Part shown: positions 17,418-26,172 of the stretch, one piece after another
How positions within the stretch are numbered: the first letter of the stretch is position 1
Layout of the letters: each line of letters starts with the position of its first letter
Program-made: the position numbers and the translations under genes
From: Acanthopleuribacter pedis
GTDB lineage: Bacteria > Acidobacteriota > Holophagae > Acanthopleuribacterales > Acanthopleuribacteraceae
Direction of reading: 5' to 3'
Assembly: GCF_017377855.1 (NCBI RefSeq)
Contig: NZ_JAFREP010000020.1
Span: forward strand, 170,634 to 234,633
DNA: 64,000 nucleotides
The notes under the pieces: generated by a model
The model's database searches: none
What the model saw: only the letters and a program-made list of their open reading frames with translations
What the model was told of the DNA's origin: nothing

Positions 17418-17945
17418 GTGGAGAAACGCTCGCGGACGGACGCCCCCGCGGCGACCCACGCCGATCTTCTGATCGGTTGTCCGCACGCTCTGGATCGAGG
17501 TACCACTTTGCTCGCCGAACGCTATCAATTTATCGAAGCGTCTAAGGAAGGGCTGCCCGCCCATCTCTTGGTCAATATCGCCCTGCGGGATCGCAGCCAT
17601 GCAAGCGCATACCCTTGGCTACTCACGGTTTCGTTTCCTTTTACCGCGCCCAACGAATGGGGCCTGTGCAGCAAAGAGGAATCAGATCGGCTATACGACT
17701 GCGAAGACCTGCTGCTCGAACAATTGAGCAGCGATGAATACTGCTACCTCGGCCACGTTTCTTGGAACGGTTCCCGCGATTGCATGCTCTACGTGGGCCA
17801 ACCCGACGGGGTTCTTCAAAAAATCACCCTGGCCATGGAAAAAATTCCCTATAAAGAATTAAAAGTTACCAAAACGCACGACCCGGACTGGTCACTGACC
17901 TTGCAATACTTCCCCGTCGACGACGGACAACCCCCTTCCTGCTGA
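17418..17945 (+). CDS. DUF695-like protein
   Basis: 175 residues from GTG 17418. Upstream CCGTGGA is only a weak ribosome site. The order of conserved-looking parts is PWLLTVSFPFTAPNEWGLCS, LYDCEDLLLEQL, an aromatic middle segment (YLGHVSWNGSRDCMLYVGQ) and DPDWSLTLQYFP near the end. This matches my memory of DUF695, including the terminal DPxW. No signal peptide or membrane segment. Function unknown. It is the first gene of a tight set with the HupE-like and ATP-grasp genes (gaps of 8 and 4 bp), but no shared pathway is obvious. Confidence 0.65.
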   Translation: MEKRSRTDAPAATHADLLIGCPHALDRGTTLLAERYQFIEASKEGLPAHLLVNIALRDRSHASAYPWLLTVSFPFTAPNEWGLCSKEESDRLYDCEDLLLEQLSSDEYCYLGHVSWNGSRDCMLYVGQPDGVLQKITLAMEKIPYKELKVTKTHDPDWSLTLQYFPVDDGQPPSC

Positions 17946-17953
17946 GGTGATCC

Positions 17954-18520
17954 ATGAAACCCATCGCTGCACTCCTGATTTGGGCGGCCTGCTCCGGTCT
18001 TTTCCTTTTTGGCCACGGCGGCCATGCCGAGGACCACTTCACCACCGGCCTGCTCCATCCTTTTAGCGGGTGGGATCACCTCGCGGCTTGCGCCTTGGTC
18101 GGGCTCCTCGCGGGCCGTTTAAAAAACATCTGGCCCGCGCCCCTCATGTTCGCGGGCGGCCTCGCCGCGGGCTTGGCATTGACCCTGTTGTTACCGGGTC
18201 TCCCCTTGACAGGGGCCCTGGTTGTCCTGTCCCTGCTCATCCTGTTTTCCCTGCCGGCGCTTGACGTTCGCGATCTTTCCACCTGGCTAAGCTGCTGCCT
18301 GGTGATGATCGGCGCGGCCCACGGCTATGGACATGCGGCCGCAACCGGCCCGCAACCCGGCTTTTTGCTGGGCATGTTCTGCACCTCCCTGCTGCTGATC
18401 GGCGCTTTCGCCGCCATGATCAAAGCAGCCAAACACGCCGGTCGCTCGTTGCGTTTCCAATACATCGCCACGGCCGCGGGCGTGCTGTTCCTCCAAGTCA
18501 CCCTTTACGCCTGGAGTTAA
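17954..18520 (+). CDS. HupE/UreJ-family membrane protein
   Basis: 188 residues from ATG 17954, with GAGG seven bases upstream and 8 bp after the preceding stop. The N-terminus is a signal or first membrane helix ending LFGHGG. The family hallmark follows: HPFSGWDHLAACALVGLLAG, close to the HPxxGxDHxxxxxxVGxxA of HupE/UreJ nickel or cobalt permeases. About six hydrophobic segments fill the rest, with a second His motif, GAAHGYGHA, that may bind metal. Inner-membrane divalent metal (Ni/Co) uptake is the family role; no urease or hydrogenase genes are in the window, so the partner enzyme is unknown. Confidence 0.82.
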   Translation: MKPIAALLIWAACSGLFLFGHGGHAEDHFTTGLLHPFSGWDHLAACALVGLLAGRLKNIWPAPLMFAGGLAAGLALTLLLPGLPLTGALVVLSLLILFSLPALDVRDLSTWLSCCLVMIGAAHGYGHAAATGPQPGFLLGMFCTSLLLIGAFAAMIKAAKHAGRSLRFQYIATAAGVLFLQVTLYAWS

Positions 18521-18524
18521 ACCC

Positions 18525-19742
18525 TTGGTCAATATACTTGTTATCCAACCTGGCTTCCCCAATGAAGTTCCTTATTTTGTGCGCGGCTTGGCCCGTCAGG
18601 GCGCCGCGGTTTACGGCATCGGCGACCAACCGCCCCAAGCCATTCCCGAACCGGCCCGCGCGGCGTTACGCGATTACCTACAGGTTCCCAACCTCTGGAA
18701 ACGAGAGGCGGTCATCCCGGCCCTGCGCCAATGGCGGCCCGACCTCAAAATTCACCGCATCGAATGTTTTTGGGAGGCGGCCATGGAACTGGCGGCCGAC
18801 CTGCGTGAGGCCTTTAAAATCCCCGGCCTTTCCCCTAAAAAGACACGCGGCTTCCGCGACAAACACGTCATGCGGCAACTGCTAAACCAAGCCGGTGTGC
18901 GCAATCCACGCCAGGCCAAGGCGGAGTCCTATGCCCAAATAGAACAGGCGTTGGCCCACACCGGTTACCCAGCGATTGTCAAACCCGTCGCGGGCGCAGG
19001 CTCGGCCGACACCTACCGCCTCAACAGCCCAGAGGACTTCGAAAAAGTGAAACCGGCCCTAAAGAAGATTCAATCCGTGGTGGTTGAAGAATTCGTCACC
19101 GGCACGGAATACACCTTTGACACCATTTCGGTAAACGGCCGCATTCTGTTCGCCAATGTCGAACGCTACGTGCCCACCATGTTGCTGGCACGCAGCCAAG
19201 AACACATCAGCCCAATGACCATTTCACTGCGCGACCTAAGCGCACCCCACTTCCAAGAAGCGCGCAAAATGTGCGAAACGGCCTTGGATACCCTGGGCCT
19301 GGAACGCGGCTTCGCCCACATGGAATGGTTCCACACGGACAAGGGCGAGGTGGTTTTTGGCGAAATCGCGGCGCGACCGCCGGGCGGCGACGCGGGCATG
19401 TTGATGAACTACACCTGCGATTTCGATGTGTACAACGCCTACGCGGAGGCGATGGTCCACGGCCGAATTAACCAAAACATCGAACGCAAGTACAACGTGG
19501 CGGTCATCTTCAAACGCGCCAAGGGCAACGGCCGTATCAGCAGAATTGAAGGGCTGGTTCCCTTCCGCCAAAAATGGGGCGCCCACATTCTCAAGGAAGA
19601 CCTATTGCCCGTGGGTGCCAAACGCCGCAACTGGCGACAAACCTTGCTTTCGGACGGGTACATCATGTTGCGCCACCCCGATTTGGCTACCACCCTGGAA
19701 ATCGCGGGAGACGTGGCCGATCACATCACCTTGTACGCTTAG
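18525..19742 (+). CDS. ATP-grasp domain protein (carboxylate-amine/thiol ligase type)
   Basis: 405 residues from TTG 18525, with GGAG eight bases upstream overlapping the previous gene's end. N-terminal Rossmann-like part (VNILVIQPGFPNEVPYFVRG), then an ATP-grasp domain: YPAIVKPVAGAGSADTYRL (about 146-164) for ATP, VVVEEFVTGTEYTFDTIS, and the metal-binding VVFGEIAARPPGGDAG (about 283-298). It should couple ATP hydrolysis to joining a carboxylate with an amine or thiol. Substrate unknown; no peptide-natural-product partner genes are adjacent. It is third in the operon. The stop TAG (19740-19742) is one base from palindromic element D. Confidence 0.85.
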   Translation: MVNILVIQPGFPNEVPYFVRGLARQGAAVYGIGDQPPQAIPEPARAALRDYLQVPNLWKREAVIPALRQWRPDLKIHRIECFWEAAMELAADLREAFKIPGLSPKKTRGFRDKHVMRQLLNQAGVRNPRQAKAESYAQIEQALAHTGYPAIVKPVAGAGSADTYRLNSPEDFEKVKPALKKIQSVVVEEFVTGTEYTFDTISVNGRILFANVERYVPTMLLARSQEHISPMTISLRDLSAPHFQEARKMCETALDTLGLERGFAHMEWFHTDKGEVVFGEIAARPPGGDAGMLMNYTCDFDVYNAYAEAMVHGRINQNIERKYNVAVIFKRAKGNGRISRIEGLVPFRQKWGAHILKEDLLPVGAKRRNWRQTLLSDGYIMLRHPDLATTLEIAGDVADHITLYA

Positions 19743-19743
19743 G

Positions 19744-20007
19744 CCCGCGTTTCTCACAAGGAATTCTGCTCCGGGCCATCCCATGGATTTTTGAGGGGGC
19801 GGTGTTACTCGGTCGAGCCGCCTTCGCCTCAGCCGCTACGCCGATAGGTCGGACCCCGATAGGTCGGACCCCGATCGGTCGGACCCCGATAGGTCGGACC
19901 CCGATCGGTCGGACCCCGATCGGGCGGACCCTGTTCCGTCTTTCGGACGTCATCTTCGTACGCCAAGGTTTAAAGCTTCTCGTGACGAATCCTGATGAGA
20001 ACCGCGG
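19744..20007. repeat. palindromic element, copy D, with 15-bp tandem core
   Basis: Fills nearly all of the space between two convergent genes: one base after the TAG at 19742 and one base before the complement of TAG at 20009. Beta-type left arm (CCCGCGTTTCTCACAAGGAATTCTGCT), core in the same direction as copy B, and a degenerate alpha right arm (CTTCTCGTGACGAATCCTGATGAGAACCGCGG). The core holds about six copies of a 15-bp unit, GATAGGTCGGACCCC with T/C variants, at 19843-19932. Confidence 0.9.
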
Positions 20008-20008
20008 A

Positions 20009-23000
20009 CTAGAGCCACGTCAACTTTTCGGGATCGGGGAACGAGGTTTGCACGGTAATCCGCCCCTCGTGAACGAGGGCGACTGGGTCCTCAGCCAGGT
20101 CTGTCCCCAGTGTTTCCAGCATCGCCGGCTCAAGCGCCGGCCCCGCCTGCAGGCCGACCCAGCCATTGCGACCCGAGTTCTTGGCGGCGTACAAACCGGC
20201 GTCGGCGATCCGCACCACCTGCTCCCAATCAAGCCCGTCTGCCGCGGCCGTTAAGAAGGGGTAGTCGGCAAAACCGATAGAACAGGTCAGCCGCAACACT
20301 TTGTCGCCCACGTCAAACGGATGCTCGGCGACGAGGGTGCACATGCGCTCGGCGATGGCGGCCGCCCCTTCCCCCGCCGACTCTCGACCGACAATCAGAA
20401 ATTCCTCGCCGCCCCAACGAATTAGCAAGTCTTCCTCTCGGGCGGCTTTCTCCATCAAGGGTTTCATTTGAGCCAACACCCGATCACCGGCCTCGTGACC
20501 GTGCTGGTCGTTCACCTGTTTGAAATGGTCGAGGTCGATGAGAACGAAGCTCAGCGAATGGAAACGCGGCCTGCTCTCGGCATTTTTGCGGCCCCGGTTC
20601 AAACGACTCAGTTCTTTCTCCAAAAACAGGCTCAGGAAGCGACGGTTCCCCATGCCGGTTAAAGAATCGGTGGTCGAAATCCGTTTCAAGCGTTGGTTCG
20701 CTTCTTGGAGCGCCTGGTTTTTTTCGTCCAATTCACGGGTGCGGGCGGCGACCTCGCGCTCCAAATAACGGTTGCTGCGCAGCAGGTTGAGATGGGTGCG
20801 CACCCGCAGAACCAACTCATTTTTGGAGACGGGTTTAATGACATAATCGTTGCCGCCGGCCAGAAAGCCGTTTTCCAAGTTCGGCAACTGGTTACGCGCG
20901 GTGATAAAAATAATCGGCAACTCGCTGACGCTGTACTTTTCACGCAACTTGCGGCACACCTCGTAACCGGACACCTTGGGCATCATGATGTCGAGCATGA
21001 TCAAGTCCCAGGGTTTTTCCTCGGCAAACGCCTCGAGCACCGCGCCCCCGTCGGCCATCTCACCCAGCCTGAAATTTTCCAGCGACAGATGGTTGGCAAG
21101 CACCTGACGGTTCACCGGATCGTCGTCGACAATCAAAATACGGAAACGATCACCGCCGGTTTCCGTTTCGGCAACCGGCGGCAAAATGGGTTCGCTGACG
21201 GAGGGCATTTTGATTTGGGTAATGACGCTTTTAGCCTCCATCGACTCGGGTTCAACGGTGCCACGCCACACGGGCAGGCTAAATTCCAAACAGGCACCCG
21301 GCCCCTCCTTCGGCACCACGTTGATCCCGCCGCCGTGCAGCTGCACCAAACGCCGAGTCACGGCCAAACCGAGACCCGCACCGCTGTGACCGCGATTGGT
21401 GGCCCCGTCCAGTTGTTCGAAAGAATGGAATACCCGCTCGTAATCCTTGGCGGGAATGCCCACGCCGGTATCGTCGACACGAATTAAAACCATGTCTTCC
21501 TCGTGGCGTGCCGAAACCTTGACCACACCCCGTTCGGTGAATTTCACCGCGTTGCCGATCAAGTTGTAAAAGATTTGTTGCAGACGGTTTTCATCGGCGT
21601 CCACAAAAAAAGTTTCCTCATCCATGGTGTTAATCAGGTGCAATGCTTTGTTCTTGGCAAGTGGCCGCGACAGCGTCAACACCAGATCGGCGATCACCTT
21701 AACATCAACCCCTTTCCGCACCAGAACGAGGTCCGCGTTGCGTAGCTGGGAAAAATCGAGGATGTCGTTGATGAGGTTGGCGAGACGGCGCCCACTGTAG
21801 GAAATCATGGAGAGGTTGTGGGCCAAGCCGTGGTTTAGTTTGCCGGCCGCCCCCGCGAGCAGCGATTCCGTCAAACCAATGATCCCGTTCAACGGGGTAC
21901 GCAACTCGTGGCTGGTATTGGCCAAGAATTCATCTTTCAGTCGATCCACCTGGCGTAACTTCTCGACGGTAATCCGTTCTTGTCTAAGCAAGTTCTGTTG
22001 CGAGTTTCGGTAGTGACGCAACATAATCAGCGCGGTAATCAGGGCGATGCCGACCACCAGCGAAACGTAACGGGAAAAGGTGCGTTGCCGCTCCAGTTCC
22101 TCAATGCGCCCGCGCATTTTCGACGCGCGGCTGCCGGATTGATTGCGCTCGGTCACCAAACGTTTCTCCAATTGATCGGCCAAGGCTTGCCGTGCCAGCG
22201 CACCGTCTAGCTCGAGCAACGCCCCGAAACGTTGTTGCGCCTCAAGGGCTTCTTCAAAGCGATCCAGGCCGGCCAACACCCGCGCTTTCAGGGACCAACC
22301 GCGGCGTTCCAAGTCGGAATACCCCCGGTCACGGGCTTGATCCAATGCAGCGGTAAGCGGCGCCAGGGCACCGTCGGGTGAACCCGATTTCAACAAAACC
22401 TCGGCATAGTCGGTTAGCACGGTACATAAAGTACGAGGTTCCTTGGCTACCGCCAAGCCGAGCGCCTCCTCAAAAGCGGCCGCGGCACGGTCGGGCTCGT
22501 TGCGTTCCAGGTAAAAACGACCGAGGTCACCAAGCAAGAACCAAAGGCCGGTACGCCGACCGGCCTGCTTGTAAAAAGCCAAACTCTTTTGAAACGCGTC
22601 TTGGGCAAGGGTCGCCTCGCCAAGTTCCTGATAGACGCGGCCCAAATGGTGAAAGGTCACCGCACGCAAAGCTTCCCGCCCGGAGAAGGTACTTTGATCG
22701 CGCGCCTGTTTGAGCATCTGAAGGGCCTTACGCGGACGAGACAACGACAACAGCAGCATGCCCGCGCGGTTGCGCAAATCAACCACGGCAATGCGATGTT
22801 GGGCTTCATCCAACCCGAGGAACGCGCGTTCGATTAGAGGCAACGCCTGATCCGGGCGGCCTCGCGCGGCGGCCATTTCGGCCTTTAGCAAGGTCAATCG
22901 GGCGGCATAACCGGGATCCTCGTGATTTTGAGCCAAGGGTTCCGCCCAACGCAGTGCCTCCTCGGCGGCTTCCAAACGACCGATGCGTAACTCGGCCTCG

Positions 23001-23233
23001 ACGGTCACCAACTGACGACGCAGATGCAAAGTGCTCGCCCCACCCGCAACCTCGGCGGGCTGTGCCTCCAGCAACCGCAAGGCGGCCCGCGGGTGGTTGA
23101 AAACCAGCGCCTCGGCTTCGTCCAAGGTAGATTCCAGGTCCGCATCGGCTAGGCTTGGCGCTTGAACGGCGCGTAACGCCCAACCGGAACCCGCTAGAAG
23201 AAAGGCAACCAACAAAAAAAAGCGGAACCACAC
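20009..23233 (-). CDS. hybrid sensor kinase: TPR, HisKA, HATPase, receiver, GGDEF
   Basis: 1074 residues from GTG 23233, with GAGAGG upstream (TTG at 23254 possible). Order: signal or anchor helix (1-20); TPR-like helical repeats (about 40-370) probably outside the membrane; a membrane helix (about 383-403); HisKA with DEFLANTSHELRTPLNGI (His near 440); HATPase with QQIFYNLIGNAVKF and GAGLGLAVTRR; a receiver with ILIVDDDPVNRQ and LIMLDIMMPK (Asp near 748); a coiled coil; and GGDEF with RWGGEEFLIVG, an active-type site. It likely senses a periplasmic signal through the TPRs, relays phosphate to its own receiver and makes cyclic di-GMP. Minus-strand genes at 23357 and 24512 precede it and may be co-transcribed. 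Confidence 0.9.
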   Translation of the reverse strand: MWFRFFLLVAFLLAGSGWALRAVQAPSLADADLESTLDEAEALVFNHPRAALRLLEAQPAEVAGGASTLHLRRQLVTVEAELRIGRLEAAEEALRWAEPLAQNHEDPGYAARLTLLKAEMAAARGRPDQALPLIERAFLGLDEAQHRIAVVDLRNRAGMLLLSLSRPRKALQMLKQARDQSTFSGREALRAVTFHHLGRVYQELGEATLAQDAFQKSLAFYKQAGRRTGLWFLLGDLGRFYLERNEPDRAAAAFEEALGLAVAKEPRTLCTVLTDYAEVLLKSGSPDGALAPLTAALDQARDRGYSDLERRGWSLKARVLAGLDRFEEALEAQQRFGALLELDGALARQALADQLEKRLVTERNQSGSRASKMRGRIEELERQRTFSRYVSLVVGIALITALIMLRHYRNSQQNLLRQERITVEKLRQVDRLKDEFLANTSHELRTPLNGIIGLTESLLAGAAGKLNHGLAHNLSMISYSGRRLANLINDILDFSQLRNADLVLVRKGVDVKVIADLVLTLSRPLAKNKALHLINTMDEETFFVDADENRLQQIFYNLIGNAVKFTERGVVKVSARHEEDMVLIRVDDTGVGIPAKDYERVFHSFEQLDGATNRGHSGAGLGLAVTRRLVQLHGGGINVVPKEGPGACLEFSLPVWRGTVEPESMEAKSVITQIKMPSVSEPILPPVAETETGGDRFRILIVDDDPVNRQVLANHLSLENFRLGEMADGGAVLEAFAEEKPWDLIMLDIMMPKVSGYEVCRKLREKYSVSELPIIFITARNQLPNLENGFLAGGNDYVIKPVSKNELVLRVRTHLNLLRSNRYLEREVAARTRELDEKNQALQEANQRLKRISTTDSLTGMGNRRFLSLFLEKELSRLNRGRKNAESRPRFHSLSFVLIDLDHFKQVNDQHGHEAGDRVLAQMKPLMEKAAREEDLLIRWGGEEFLIVGRESAGEGAAAIAERMCTLVAEHPFDVGDKVLRLTCSIGFADYPFLTAAADGLDWEQVVRIADAGLYAAKNSGRNGWVGLQAGPALEPAMLETLGTDLAEDPVALVHEGRITVQTSFPDPEKLTWL

Positions 23234-23356
23234 GATGAAATCAACCTCTCGCAACGATGAACGCTCGGTGAACCACCTTGCCTCGCAAAGGACGCCGGGC
23301 CGATCACCCGTGATTCGGAAATAAAAACGGAGAGGAATATTATGCCATGATTCAGG

Positions 23357-24451
23357 TTAATCAACGCGGAAGACACGGGTAAATGTCTGGTGCGGCGCAA
23401 CCCCCACGTTGTTTTCTTCAAGCGCATGGTCAAAAAGGGCAATCAAATGGTTGCCGGCCCAGTCCTCCAACCGCGAACTAATGTGCAGCGCATAGGTTCC
23501 CGTCCGCCAGAGACGGTGCGGCACAAACGTCGCGGCGCGACCGTCGGGTTGAACCCACCAATCCCCGGGTAAAAAGGTACCCGAGGCATCGGCCACATCC
23601 AAAAAACGGGGAACCTGCTCGCGATCCAACGGCTCGTCAAAAACCACCCGCAACGGCGTTTGTCCCCCCGCGGGCGGCGGGTTCAACACCCAATCAGCCC
23701 GTTGCGGCGAACGACGATCCGCCTCGGTTACGCGGAAACGGTGACGGACATCCGCGCCAAGTGGCGAACCGTGCCGATCCGGCCAAGTACCGTCAATCAC
23801 CAAAACGTAGGCGCGGCCTGCCTGCAAGGGCGACCCGTGTTCCAGATGGGGCCCCACCCCGCGTTTGATGCGGCCGGGATCCAGGAAGAGGGTGAGGCGG
23901 CGCCGGGCCGGGTCCCATAACTCCTCGGGCACGACCACAAAAGGCGAACCCATCAAGCGCCCTTGTTCATCCTCCAGCCGAATGTTCTGATAGGCGTAAC
24001 CATGGGCCATGGGTTGGTCGAAAAACAGATACCAGCGCAACAGGTTTTCGGGAACCTGGTCGCTGTCGGGAAAAAGACCGACAAACTTCGCGGCGGGCGG
24101 TTTGGGCAGGTCCGGCAGGGAAAAAACCCAGGTAGACGGCGCTTGGTCAGCGCGCGGCTGGACCACCAGCAAATGATCGTAGCCGCGACTAAACGGGAAA
24201 CGGCCCTGAAACACCAAACGCTGTTCCACCACACGCCAACGACCCATCATGGTCGGCTGATCCCCCCGTTCCGCCAACGAAGCGCGATCAAAATAAACGC
24301 GAACGGCTTCGTGCCCGGGAGCGGGCGCGCGTAAAAGCGCCAAATCGGCGTCGGAGAGACCGGTTACCGTAACAGTTTGCTCGGTCACGTCCAGTTGGAT
24401 TTCACCTGTTGCGGGTGGCTGCAGCAACAGGGCGAGACAACACCAAAACAC
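23357..24451 (-). CDS. exported protein with bacterial Ig-like segments
   Basis: 364 residues from GTG 24451, with GGGAG seven bases upstream. The short hydrophobic N-terminus (FWCCLALLLQPPATG) may be a signal. The body is beta-rich with two or three repeats of the SbsA/Big_5 type: for example LRWYLFFDQPMAHGYAYQ and, later, LRVVFDEPLDREQVPRFLDV, each followed by a strand with WxxxGRxxTFxPxxLW. Such domains occur in surface or periplasmic binding proteins. No catalytic motif seen. It lies 60 bp after the 24512 gene and 123 bp before the hybrid kinase, so it could supply or recognise that kinase's signal; that is inference. Confidence 0.6.
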   Translation of the reverse strand: MFWCCLALLLQPPATGEIQLDVTEQTVTVTGLSDADLALLRAPAPGHEAVRVYFDRASLAERGDQPTMMGRWRVVEQRLVFQGRFPFSRGYDHLLVVQPRADQAPSTWVFSLPDLPKPPAAKFVGLFPDSDQVPENLLRWYLFFDQPMAHGYAYQNIRLEDEQGRLMGSPFVVVPEELWDPARRRLTLFLDPGRIKRGVGPHLEHGSPLQAGRAYVLVIDGTWPDRHGSPLGADVRHRFRVTEADRRSPQRADWVLNPPPAGGQTPLRVVFDEPLDREQVPRFLDVADASGTFLPGDWWVQPDGRAATFVPHRLWRTGTYALHISSRLEDWAGNHLIALFDHALEENNVGVAPHQTFTRVFRVD

Positions 24452-24511
24452 CGTGTAACTCCCAACGATTCATGGATTAAAGGCGGGCCGAGGCGACCCG
24501 CCGAATCAAAA

Positions 24512-25672
24512 TTAGAGCCAGTCTTTGTTGTAGCAGTACAGGCCGAGTTTTCCCCCGGGCAAACGCTGCATCAACACGACGAATTTTTCGTTGAAGTCGG
24601 CAAGCTGTTGCACCTGCACGCCGGATAAATCCTTGTAGGGCACCCCGGCCTTGTGGTCGACTTCGGTGGTAATGCCCTCTTTTTGAGCGGCAATGTCGGC
24701 GGGATCAAAAATCATGATGGTGCGGTTGGAGTTGCTGAGAATGATTTTGGTTTTGCCCTTGTGGGTGTAGGCGATCATGTCCAGGGGTTGGTTGCGCGAT
24801 CCCAGCTCGGCCAGGGTCTTGCCGCGTACCGCCTTGCCGTCTTCAAACTGATCCATCGTGAAGGATACCAGCGGGGTACACAGGTAGGCGGCCAGCATGT
24901 GTTGCTTGCCTTCAATTTCAAGCGGCAAGAAGGTGCGCACCGGTGAATTGGTTTCCCATTTACCGTGGGCACCGTGGTAAATCTCGAGTTGGGTTGCAGA
25001 ATTTTGTTTCTTGAATGGAAAATCAAACACGCGCATGGTCGAGGCAAATTCCTCGTTGGACAAACCCGCAACGTACAATTTGTTATCGTGGAAGGCCAAA
25101 TCGGTCACGGCGTCGACCCGCAATTTGGTTTTTTTCCAGCGGTGTTCCTTCTCGGCCGCCACGGGATTGGGTACGGCGACGACTGAAAAACGCGCCTTGT
25201 TCAGTTTTACTTCACTGAAATCGCCGCTTTTGTCCATGCGCAACAAAATGGAGGCGTTGCCAAGATCGTTCGGCAATAGGAAGGGCGAATTCCATTCACC
25301 ACGTCCGCGCGAAACAGTTAGATAAATCGCCTGGGAAATCGGGTTGACGGCCATGTCGTGGATCAACACATCACCGGCCGGGATACCCAATTTCGCCCCG
25401 ATTTTCCCCTCGAGATCGGCTTCTTGGGCGACGGGATCCATGTTGGCGGCAGGGGTGCGGTCCCCGGTATCCAACGCGAAAATCTGGGCGCCGACCGAAT
25501 CGCCGATGAACAAGATGCCTTCGGGACCGAAGGTTAATGCACTCATGGACTTGGGCTCCATGGTGCCTTCATTAAATTCGGCGCGCGCCAAGAGGGTGGC
25601 GCCGGTCAGGTCGGCAACCAACAAAACGGTCGCCACAAGAACGAGCATGACTTTTAACGGGATAGAGCGCAA
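24512..25672 (-). CDS. exported beta-propeller-like protein of unknown function
   Basis: 386 residues from TTG 25672, with AGGAGG directly upstream. Signal peptide with a long hydrophobic run (VMLVLVATVLLVADLTGATLL). The remainder is beta-rich with propeller-like blades, for example MSALTFGPEGILFIGDSVGAQIF, AVTDLAFHDNKLYVAGLS and TKIILSNSNRTIMIFDPADI. No enzyme signature or metal site is evident. It probably folds as a beta-propeller in the periplasm and may bind a protein or ligand. It is first in a minus-strand set of three with the Ig-like protein and hybrid kinase. The family is not recognised. Confidence 0.6.
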   Translation of the reverse strand: MRSIPLKVMLVLVATVLLVADLTGATLLARAEFNEGTMEPKSMSALTFGPEGILFIGDSVGAQIFALDTGDRTPAANMDPVAQEADLEGKIGAKLGIPAGDVLIHDMAVNPISQAIYLTVSRGRGEWNSPFLLPNDLGNASILLRMDKSGDFSEVKLNKARFSVVAVPNPVAAEKEHRWKKTKLRVDAVTDLAFHDNKLYVAGLSNEEFASTMRVFDFPFKKQNSATQLEIYHGAHGKWETNSPVRTFLPLEIEGKQHMLAAYLCTPLVSFTMDQFEDGKAVRGKTLAELGSRNQPLDMIAYTHKGKTKIILSNSNRTIMIFDPADIAAQKEGITTEVDHKAGVPYKDLSGVQVQQLADFNEKFVVLMQRLPGGKLGLYCYNKDWL

Positions 25673-26172
25673 AGCTTCCTCCTAATCCATCAACAGGCGC
25701 AGGCTGTAACAGAGCTTGCAGCCTTCAAAAAATCGATTGTCTCTCAAAAGCGGCACCGCCCAACCGAGACAGCCGGCGCGGTTACATGGAACGGTCCGCG
25801 CGTACGACCCGACCGGTTGTGACGTTCGGGGGTCGTCTTCTGATCAAAGACCCGGTGTTTTGGACGGTGTTTCCTGTCAAAGCATACGTCATGGGCACGC
25901 GAATGATTCAAAAAAACCATTTCAGTTTTTACAAAAGCTACAAAATGGGGCGCGCCTGTTTTCATTGTCCCCTTCAGCGAGCACCCTAAATAACATATTT
26001 CAACCACTTTAAAAACCTTAAGCCCAGTTTAAGACCCGGCAGGAAAGCGCTTTGAAATACTGGAAGCCCAACGGCGCTCGGTCCGACAGGACCGCCCCCG
26101 TTTGTTCGGTTCCGCCATTTGGCGACCGGCAATCCCATTCATTGTTAAAAGAGCTTACGAGGAGAATACTCG
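25673..26172. other. intergenic region between divergent genes
   Basis: About 500 bp with GC-poor patches (25880-26020). No gene, repeat or convincing promoter was identified; the short frames are unsupported. Confidence 0.45.
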
